Shown piece by piece: positions 7,051 to 12,673 of a stretch of DNA of 12,673 bases. Positions within the stretch are counted from its first letter, which is position 1. Each line of letters begins with the position of its first letter. The position numbers and the translations under genes were made by a program. The notes under the pieces were generated by a model that saw nothing but the letters and a program-made list of their open reading frames with translations, made no database searches and was not told the DNA's origin. Source of the stretch: Geobacter sp. UBA5735 (GTDB taxonomy: Bacteria > Desulfobacterota > Desulfuromonadia > Geobacterales > Geobacteraceae); NCBI GenBank assembly GCA_002419385.1, contig DIFZ01000020.1, positions 1 to 12,673 of the forward strand, in the 5' to 3' direction.

Positions 7051-10000
7051 CCAGCAGGAGATGCTACTCGATTTTATTGCCGACGATGCCCTGTCCGGCT
7101 ATCGGCTCACTCGCCTGGAGGTGTACAACTGGGGAACCTTTGACGGCCGTGTCTGGGCACTGCATCCGGACGGCAGGAACTCACTCCTCACCGGCGACAT
7201 CGGCTCCGGCAAATCGACCCTTGTGGATGCAGTGACGACACTCCTGGTGCCGGCGCATCGCATTGCCTACAATAAGGCGGCGGGCGCAGACAGCAGGGAG
7301 AGGTCTCTGCGCTCCTACGTGCTGGGCTATTACAAGTCGGAACGCAACGAGTCGACCGGTAGCGCCAGGCCGGTGGCGCTGCGCGACCATAACGGCTACT
7401 CGGTGATCCTGGGCGTTTTCCATAATGCCGGTTACAACCAGACGGTGACGCTGGCGCAGGTCTTCTGGATGAAGGATGCGGTGGCGCAGCCGGCCCGTTT
7501 CTTTGTCGGCGCGGAACGCGCCTTGTCGATTGCGGAGGATTTCGCGCAATTCGGTCCGGACATCGCCCACTTACGAAAAAAACTGCGCGGGCTCGGCGCC
7601 GAGATATACGACACCTTCCCCCCCTACGGCGCCTGGTTCCGCCGCCGTTTCGGCATCGAGAACGAACAGGCGCTGGAACTCTTTCACCAGACGGTATCCA
7701 TGAAGTCGGTGGGGAACCTGACCGACTTCGTCCGGAGCCACATGCTTGAGCCGTTCGACGTTTTCCCCCGCATCGCGGCCCTGATCAGCCACTTCGACGA
7801 CCTGAACCGGGCCCATGAGGCAGTGCTGAAGGCCAAACGACAGGTGGAGCTCCTTTCACCGCTGGTCGCCGACTGCGAGCGGCATGGAGTTCTGGTGACC
7901 CAAGTGGAGAAACTTCGTGCCTGTCGTGAGGCACTCAAGTCCTATTTTGCAGGGCTGAAATTAGGGCTTCTGGACAGACGAATCGCCTTGCTCTCAGAGG
8001 AGTGGACACGACAGGACGCGCAGGTCAGACGACTGAACGAATGCTGCGACGCGCTGCGCATCGAGGAAGGAGAGCTGAAGCGGAACATTTCCGATAACGG
8101 CGGAGATCGCCTGGAGCGGCTGGCCAGCGAGATCCGCATGAAAGAGCAGGAACGCCAGAGGCGCGAGCAGAAGGCCCGGCGTTTCGAAGATTTGGTGCGC
8201 GCTGTCGGCGACATTCCGGCCGTGGATGAGAACAGCTTTCTTGATCAGGGGCGCCGCTTCACGTCCCTGGCCGAGATGGAGCGGGGCAAGGAAGCGGATC
8301 TGCAGAATCGGCTCACCGAGTACGGAGTGAATCTACGCCAGGGGAAACAGGAGCACGACGCGCTTACGGCCGAGATTGCCAGCCTGAAGACCAGGCGCAG
8401 CAACATTCCGGCGGAACAGGTGGCCATGCGGGCTGCATTGTGTAAGGCGCTCGATCTTGCCGAAGGGGATATGCCTTTTGCCGGCGAGCTGCTGCAGCTG
8501 CGTGAAGACGAGCGCGATTGGGAAGGCGCCGCCGAACGGCTGCTGCGAAACTTCGGCCTGTCAATTCTCGTACCGGATGGGCATTACGGGACTGTTGCGG
8601 AATGGGTGGACAGAACCCACATGAAGGGTCGGCTGGTCTATTTCCGGGTCCGTCCGGGAACGCGGAGCGAACTCCCCGAACTGCACCGGGATTCCCTGGC
8701 GCGCAAGCTGGCCGTCAAGCCGGATTCCCCGCTCTACGACTGGCTGGAACGTGAGCTTGCGCACCGCTTTGACGTGGCATGCTGCGCAACCCAGGAGCAA
8801 TTCCGGCGCGAGGCCCGTGCGATTACCCGTGCGGGCCAGATCAAGATGCCCGGCGAGCGACACGAGAAGGACGACCGCTTTCGGATTGATGACCGCCAGC
8901 GTTATGTCCTGGGGTGGACCAATGCGGAAAAGATTTCCGTGCTGGAAACCAAGGCACGCAAGCTGGAGTGTAGCCTGGCTGAGTTAGGCAGCCTAATCGG
9001 CAAAATCCAGAAGGAGCAGAACGAGCTCAAGAAACGTCTGGACGCATTGTCGAAACTGGACGAGTACACGGATTTCAGCGAACTCGACTGGCAGTCGCTG
9101 GCAGTTGAAATAGCGACCCTGGAGTACGAGAAGAAGAATCTGGAAACTGCGTCCGACCTCCTCCAGAGCCTGACATTACGGCTGAAGACCCTGCAAGAGA
9201 AGCTGGGCGAAGCAAAAAAGGAGCTTGAAAAGAAAACGGGGGAGCGGGGCGCCACCGAGGCCAAGCGCGAGGCTGCTGAGGAACTGCGCCGGTTGGCCCT
9301 GGCGTTGCGGGAATCATCGGAACAGGAAGGTTATAACGCCTTTTTTGAAGACCTTGAGGCCTTGCGCGGTGAAGCCCTCGGCGAGCATCATCTCACGGTA
9401 GAATCGTGCGAAAACCGCGAGCGCGAGATGCGGGACTGGCTGCAAGCCGGAATTGACGCCGAAAACAAGAAAATTGAAAGATTGCGAGACAAGATCCTTG
9501 TTGCCATGCGTTCTTACTGTACGGAGTTTCCGTTGGACACACAGGAAGTGGACGTCGCGGTCGAGGCGTCTTCCGACTATCTGGCCATGCTTGAAAAGCT
9601 GAAGGCAGATGACCTCCCCCGTTTCGAGTCCCGTTTCAAGGAGCTTCTGAACGAAAATACCATTCGCGAGGTTGCCAACTTTCTGTCACAACTGGCGCGG
9701 GAGCGCGAAACCATCAAGGAGCGGATTTCACGGATCAACGAATCGCTCAACCAGATCGATTACAACCCCGGCCGTTACATCGTTCTGGAAGCGCAGCCGG
9801 CGCCGGATGTCGACATCCGTGACTTTCAATCCGAACTGCGGGCCTGCACCGAAGGGGCGATAACCGGTTCGGACGACAATCAATATTCGGAGGCCAAATT
9901 TCTGCAGGTAAAACAGATCATCGAGCGTTTCCGCGGTCGGGAAGGACAATCCGAAACGGACCGCCGCTGGACCGCCAAGGTCACCGACGTGCGCAACTGG

Positions 10001-10417
10001 TTCACGTTTGCCGCCAGCGAACGTTGGCATGAGGACGGCAGCGAGCATGAGCATTACTCCGACTCCGGCGGCAAGTCGGGCGGTCAGAAGGAGAAATTGG
10101 CCTACACCATCCTTGCGGCCAGCCTGGCTTATCAGTTTGGCCTCGAATGGGGCACGGTCCGTTCCAGAACCTTCCGTTTCGTGGTTATCGACGAAGCGTT
10201 CGGCCGCGGCTCGGACGAGTCAGCCCAGTACGGCCTCAAGCTGTTCTCCCAGCTCAATTTGCAGATCCTGATTGTTACCCCTCTTCAGAAGATCCATATC
10301 ATCGAGCCGTTTGTCGCCAGCGTGGGATTTGTCCAGAACGATGACGGCCGGGCATCCAAATTGCGCAATCTTTCCATCGAGGAGTACCGCGAGGAGAAAG
10401 AGAGGATGGCACAATGA
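7043..10417 (+). CDS. jetC: Wadjet JetC, SMC/MukB-like ATPase
   Basis: A 1124-residue SMC-family ATPase, the motor of Wadjet: dimers extrude DNA with ATP and let JetD recognise small circles. Walker A is GDIGSGKS (51-58). Long coiled-coil arms run from about 340 to 450 and from about 640 to 970, rich in E, K, R and L. Between them is a hinge-like globular part (about 456-635, with GDMPFAGELLQ and MKGRLVYFRV). The head is completed by the ABC signature SGGKSGGQKEK (1008-1018) and Walker B VVIDE (1047-1051), followed by AFGRGSDESAQ and a late TPLQKIH block. The open frame extends upstream to 6896, but those 49 codons overlap jetB and look unlike the family. ATG 7043 has GGAG at 7030-7033 and starts just before the conserved RLTRLEVYNWGTF. 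It overlaps jetB by eight bases and jetD by four (ATGA). All ATPase motifs are intact. Confidence 0.96.
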   Translation: MSDQQEMLLDFIADDALSGYRLTRLEVYNWGTFDGRVWALHPDGRNSLLTGDIGSGKSTLVDAVTTLLVPAHRIAYNKAAGADSRERSLRSYVLGYYKSERNESTGSARPVALRDHNGYSVILGVFHNAGYNQTVTLAQVFWMKDAVAQPARFFVGAERALSIAEDFAQFGPDIAHLRKKLRGLGAEIYDTFPPYGAWFRRRFGIENEQALELFHQTVSMKSVGNLTDFVRSHMLEPFDVFPRIAALISHFDDLNRAHEAVLKAKRQVELLSPLVADCERHGVLVTQVEKLRACREALKSYFAGLKLGLLDRRIALLSEEWTRQDAQVRRLNECCDALRIEEGELKRNISDNGGDRLERLASEIRMKEQERQRREQKARRFEDLVRAVGDIPAVDENSFLDQGRRFTSLAEMERGKEADLQNRLTEYGVNLRQGKQEHDALTAEIASLKTRRSNIPAEQVAMRAALCKALDLAEGDMPFAGELLQLREDERDWEGAAERLLRNFGLSILVPDGHYGTVAEWVDRTHMKGRLVYFRVRPGTRSELPELHRDSLARKLAVKPDSPLYDWLERELAHRFDVACCATQEQFRREARAITRAGQIKMPGERHEKDDRFRIDDRQRYVLGWTNAEKISVLETKARKLECSLAELGSLIGKIQKEQNELKKRLDALSKLDEYTDFSELDWQSLAVEIATLEYEKKNLETASDLLQSLTLRLKTLQEKLGEAKKELEKKTGERGATEAKREAAEELRRLALALRESSEQEGYNAFFEDLEALRGEALGEHHLTVESCENREREMRDWLQAGIDAENKKIERLRDKILVAMRSYCTEFPLDTQEVDVAVEASSDYLAMLEKLKADDLPRFESRFKELLNENTIREVANFLSQLARERETIKERISRINESLNQIDYNPGRYIVLEAQPAPDVDIRDFQSELRACTEGAITGSDDNQYSEAKFLQVKQIIERFRGREGQSETDRRWTAKVTDVRNWFTFAASERWHEDGSEHEHYSDSGGKSGGQKEKLAYTILAASLAYQFGLEWGTVRSRTFRFVVIDEAFGRGSDESAQYGLKLFSQLNLQILIVTPLQKIHIIEPFVASVGFVQNDDGRASKLRNLSIEEYREEKERMAQ

Positions 10418-11589
10418 AGTTGACACGGCCGCATGATCTGCGAGCGCAGATGCAGAAGTGGTGGGACCGTGGGGAACTGCTTGCATCCCTAGTCACCGGC
10501 GAGTCATTGTTTCCGAAACGTCTGACGCTCAAGACGCCGACGTCCGCTGAGATTGCCGACCGGTTCGAGGAGGTGCGCACCTGGATTGGAGAGCTTAGAG
10601 AGTTCACCAACGGCCGCGTGGAGATGCGTGAATTCAGGCACCGGCAGTTCGGGGTGAATTCAATCCCCCAGGCGGTGTGGATCGACACGGTTGAAGATGC
10701 CCTATCGCTCATCGGCAAGAGACGCTCCGCGGGCCGATTCTCCGAATTGATCGCGGTAACGCGCGAGATTGAGCCGCGGCTTCTTCCCTGGTTGTCAAAA
10801 CGGCCGTTGCGGGCGCTGGAGCTTGCGGATGAATGGCAGCGCCTTCTCGAAATTGTCGCATGGATCGAAAAAAATCCCGCTCCGGGAGTGTATCTTCGGC
10901 AGGTGGACATTCCGGGCGTCCACACCAAGTTCATTGAGGCCCATCGCGGAGTCCTGGCCGAACTGTTGGACATTGTCTTGCCGCCGGAGGCAATCGATCC
11001 AACGGCATTTGGAATAGGCAAGTTCGCGAAACGTTATGGTTTCAGTGACAAGCCGGTCCGCATCAGATTCCGTGTTCTCGATCCACAATGCGCCATCCTT
11101 CCCTACGGATCTGGGCAGGACATCACCCTCGATGCGGAGAGCTTCGCCCGGCTTGAACCCAAGGTCTCGCGGGTATTCATCACCGAAAACGAGATCAACT
11201 TTCTGGCCTTCCCGCAGGTAAAGGAGTGTCTGGTAATCTTCGGTTCCGGATACGGTTTTGAAATGTTGAACGAGGCCGAATGGTTGAAACGCTGTCGCAT
11301 TCTTTACTGGGGCGATATCGACACCCATGGTTTTGCCATCCTAGATCAACTCCGCAACCGATTCGTTAATGTGGAATCTTTCCTGATGGACCGTGCTACT
11401 CTGCTGGCATTTGAATCCCAGTGGGGGGAAGAAGACAAACAGACACTGCGCGACCTCCCAAGGTTGACCAAGGAAGAGATGGATCTATTCGACGATTTGC
11501 GGGACAATCGCATTCGAGAGAGTCTGCGCCTTGAACAGGAAAGGATTGGTTTCAGCTGGGTGGAGTCGGCGCTTTCGGCGCTTTTCTAG
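10414..11589 (+). CDS. jetD: Wadjet JetD, Toprim-type nuclease
   Basis: A 391-residue protein with an N-terminal DUF3322 region (about 1-190) and a C-terminal DUF2220 Toprim-like domain (about 210-391), the architecture of JetD. In studied Wadjets JetD is the nuclease that cuts plasmid DNA captured by JetABC, related in fold to topoisomerase VI/Spo11 A subunits. Candidate metal-binding residues are present: the glutamates in ITENE (256-260) and the aspartates in the GDIDTHG motif (300-306). A late LEQERIGF block (373-380) matches the conserved tail. The N-terminal part resembles the region that contacts the JetABC complex and DNA. ATG 10414 overlaps the jetC stop as ATGA, with AGAGGA at 10401-10406, so translation is coupled. 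The gene is full length and closes the operon. No hairpin terminator follows directly on the plus strand. Confidence 0.95.
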   Translation: MKLTRPHDLRAQMQKWWDRGELLASLVTGESLFPKRLTLKTPTSAEIADRFEEVRTWIGELREFTNGRVEMREFRHRQFGVNSIPQAVWIDTVEDALSLIGKRRSAGRFSELIAVTREIEPRLLPWLSKRPLRALELADEWQRLLEIVAWIEKNPAPGVYLRQVDIPGVHTKFIEAHRGVLAELLDIVLPPEAIDPTAFGIGKFAKRYGFSDKPVRIRFRVLDPQCAILPYGSGQDITLDAESFARLEPKVSRVFITENEINFLAFPQVKECLVIFGSGYGFEMLNEAEWLKRCRILYWGDIDTHGFAILDQLRNRFVNVESFLMDRATLLAFESQWGEEDKQTLRDLPRLTKEEMDLFDDLRDNRIRESLRLEQERIGFSWVESALSALF

Positions 11590-11600
11590 GCCGGCAATTC

Positions 11601-11813
11601 ATGGAGATAAACGAGATATGCTGGAATACTTTATCGAAGGAGAGCTTTTGGGTGTCATCTTACAGGGACATGAGGAAAGCCAGTGGCTGCGACAAGACAG
11701 GTTTGGAATGGCCGTCGGTCTACCACTACGTGGACGGGGTCGTACCGAAACTGGCGAGGATGCATGAGAATCGAATGAAGGGGTTTAGGGCGATGGGATA
11801 TAATCAAAAATAA
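11601..11813 (+). CDS. Small ORF after jetD, doubtful
   Basis: 70 codons starting at ATG 11601, eleven bases after jetD, without a clear ribosome site. The product is charged and aromatic, with EWPSVYHYVDGVVPKLARMH in the second half, and has no signal peptide or membrane segment. I recognise no family. A second plus-strand frame is open across almost the same bases (11531-11767, with an internal ATG at 11618), so the pair may be the remains of one frameshifted gene or a chance opening. Its position directly after jetD could make it an operon passenger. Confidence 0.25.
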   Translation: MEINEICWNTLSKESFWVSSYRDMRKASGCDKTGLEWPSVYHYVDGVVPKLARMHENRMKGFRAMGYNQK

Positions 11814-11902
11814 CCATGGACCCTCTGCTACACTAGTAAAACCCGTAACATACTGATATTACTAACGAATGTTTGGGCAAAAAGTTGTGTTGCAAAAGAC
11901 GC

Positions 11903-11943
11903 AAAAAAATTAAATGGCCGATTTCAATGAAGAAATCGGCCAT
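11903..11943 (-). terminator. Hairpin terminator on the minus strand
   Basis: ATGGCCGATTTC (11914-11925) pairs perfectly over 12 bp with GAAATCGGCCAT (11932-11943) around a six-base loop. On the minus strand the stem is followed by TTAATTTTTTT (down to 11903), giving a good rho-independent terminator for leftward transcription. No leftward gene is intact to its right; the only candidate is the tRNA-like fragment nine bases away. On the plus strand no T run follows, so it is a poor terminator for jetD. Confidence 0.65.
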
Positions 11944-11951
11944 ATTGATTC

Positions 11952-11971
11952 TGGCTCCCCACGCGGGACTC
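11952..11971 (-). other. Fragment resembling a tRNA 3' end
   Basis: Read on the minus strand, these 20 bases agree with the last 20 of the tRNA-Asn gene (2530-2549) at 16 positions, including TGGGGAGCCA at the end; the differences are a CGCG block shifted by one. Upstream bases do not form a T arm or the rest of a cloverleaf, so this is not a tRNA gene. It is followed on the same strand by the hairpin terminator, as a true tRNA would be. It may be a decayed attachment site. Confidence 0.45.
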
Positions 11972-12069
11972 CCACCGCAATTTTTTCCGCCATCACTTCA
12001 GTTTTATGCTCAGCCCGGTCAAGAAAAACCACCCGAGAACGGAGTATCGGTTTCAAAGGATCTCCTGCT
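11955..12069 (+). repeat. Repeat B, right copy of the diverged direct repeat
   Basis: Ungapped partner of 3461-3575 in the same orientation, 8494 bases away, with roughly 69 percent agreement by hand and better than 80 percent in the second half. Its left end runs into the tRNA-3'-end-like piece (both copies start with CTCCCC). Together the copies bracket the broken DUF4062 gene and jetABCD. Confidence 0.6.
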
Positions 12070-12183
12070 GATTGGTTCGGGATGTGATATTCCAGATGAC
12101 TCACTTGAAAATATTTGTCCGCAACATCAAAGTGTGTTACTAAAAGTCGGTATTTAATTACAAGTGCCGACGGATTGTAACCT

Positions 12184-12673
12184 ATGGAGCTACCCCGGAT
12201 TGACACCATAATCTCTCTTGCCAAAGAGAAGGGAATGATTCGCCCTCGGGATTTAGATGGGTATGGCATACCCAGAGCATATCTGAGTCGTCTCTGTGAC
12301 AAAGGAAAGCTGGAACGGCTTTCTCGAGGAATGTACGCAGTAGCAGACTCAGAGATTACAGAACATTATAGTCTCGTCCAGGCATGTAAGCGAGTACCCA
12401 AAGGGGTTATATGCCTTCTCTCTGCGCTCAGCTTTATTGATCTCACAACCCAATCCCCCAGCGATATTTGGATAGCAATTGACAGGAAAGCCAGATTACC
12501 GAAGAGCGACGGCCTGCCATTCCGCTTTGTTCGTTTCTCAGGAGATGCTCTTTACAGCGGAGTCGAACTTCATGTGATTGATGGAGTTGAGATAAAAGTT
12601 TATTCCCCGGCCAAGACGGTTGTCGATTGTTTCAAATACCGCATCAAGATTGATGGTCCCGCAAAAACGATTT
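12184..12673 (+). CDS. AbiEi-type antitoxin, type IV TA system (3' end cut off)
   Basis: The first 163 codons of a gene that runs off the window. The ATG at 12184 has an in-frame TAA two codons upstream, so the gene cannot start much earlier; a ribosome site is weak. The N-terminus is the AbiEi winged helix: AKEKGMIRPRDLDGYGIPRAYLS in two adjoining blocks, then KGKLERLSRGMY. The following region has the AbiEi pattern: VPKGVICLLSALSFIDLTTQ, WIAIDRKARLPK, then GVEIKVYSPAKTVVDCFKYR. AbiEi proteins neutralise the nucleotidyltransferase toxin AbiEii without direct binding and repress the abiE promoter. The toxin gene would be expected just downstream, outside the window. The base composition is lower in GC than the jet genes, consistent with separate acquisition. 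Whether it belongs to the same island is unknown. Confidence 0.88.
   Translation, partial: MELPRIDTIISLAKEKGMIRPRDLDGYGIPRAYLSRLCDKGKLERLSRGMYAVADSEITEHYSLVQACKRVPKGVICLLSALSFIDLTTQSPSDIWIAIDRKARLPKSDGLPFRFVRFSGDALYSGVELHVIDGVEIKVYSPAKTVVDCFKYRIKIDGPAKTI

Larger units (their letters stand above)
11814..12183. other. Intergenic right border without a supportable gene
   Basis: An open plus-strand frame (11873-12157) crosses a hairpin, a tRNA-like fragment and repeat B and is not believable as a gene. What can be seen is the AT-rich stretch at 11850-11912, the minus-strand terminator, the tRNA-3'-end-like piece, repeat B and then about 110 AT-rich bases leading to abiEi. In that lead, GTCGG (12146-12150) and CCGAC (12167-12171) form a small inverted repeat that could be an AbiEi operator, since AbiEi proteins are known to repress their own promoter through inverted repeats; the arms are short, so this is weak. 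Confidence 0.5.

Noticed and set aside
5419..10054. Many minus-strand open frames opposite jetA to jetC
   Set aside because: They are antisense shadows of GC-rich coding genes with low-complexity arginine/serine translations.
11873..12157. Plus-strand 94-codon open frame across the right border
   Set aside because: It runs through a hairpin terminator, the tRNA-like piece and repeat B, and the matching frame in repeat A contains stops.
11910..12302. Minus-strand 130-codon frame over repeat B, similar in translation to a frame at 3425-3673
   Set aside because: The similarity follows from the DNA repeat itself; the frame also overlaps the start of the clear abiEi gene and has no known family.

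Overview
The window looks like chromosomal DNA from a GC-rich Gram-negative bacterium. Codon use, SD-led ATG/GTG/TTG starts and the gene types fit the Geobacter/Desulfuromonadales group, but that placement is inference because no taxonomic marker is present. The layout is an ordinary chromosomal segment up to a tRNA-Asn gene, followed by an accessory defence-type island beginning at the 3' end of that tRNA.

Left part (1-2474): about 320 nt without a supportable gene, then a membrane-anchored protein of unknown function (324-1718), then a small HPP-family membrane protein (1764-2288). A consensus-like promoter (2343-2374) precedes tRNA-Asn(GTT) (2474-2549, CCA encoded).

Island, left end (2508-4904): a serine-recombinase remnant on the minus strand lacks its resolvase catalytic domain. 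Its last 14 residues and stop codon are read antisense through the tRNA, and the codons just upstream of that form two perfect hairpins that look like the terminator of the tRNA transcript. To the right lies a decayed copy (repeat A) of a degenerate sequence, then a DUF4062/COG2865-like gene. That gene is broken by a one-base loss in a T run and by an apparent deletion of its ATPase region; only its C-terminal winged helix survives in another frame.

Island, core (4955-11589): four tightly packed genes on the plus strand make a complete, apparently intact type I Wadjet (JetABCD) anti-plasmid system: JetA (DUF3375, kleisin/MukF-like), JetB (DUF4194, KITE/MukE-like), JetC (SMC/MukB-like ATPase with Walker A, signature and Walker B motifs) and JetD (DUF3322/DUF2220, Toprim-type nuclease). 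Start/stop overlaps suggest translational coupling. By family knowledge, JetABC loads on and extrudes DNA and JetD cleaves small circular DNA.

Island, right end (11590-12673): a doubtful 70-codon ORF, then a minus-strand hairpin terminator next to a fragment resembling a tRNA 3' end, then a second diverged copy (repeat B) of the sequence at the left end of the cassette. Finally comes the 5' part of an AbiEi-type antitoxin of a type IV toxin-antitoxin system, cut by the window edge. The known defence system is Wadjet. The less ordinary features are the recombinase/tRNA/terminator overlap and the repeats that bracket the cassette.
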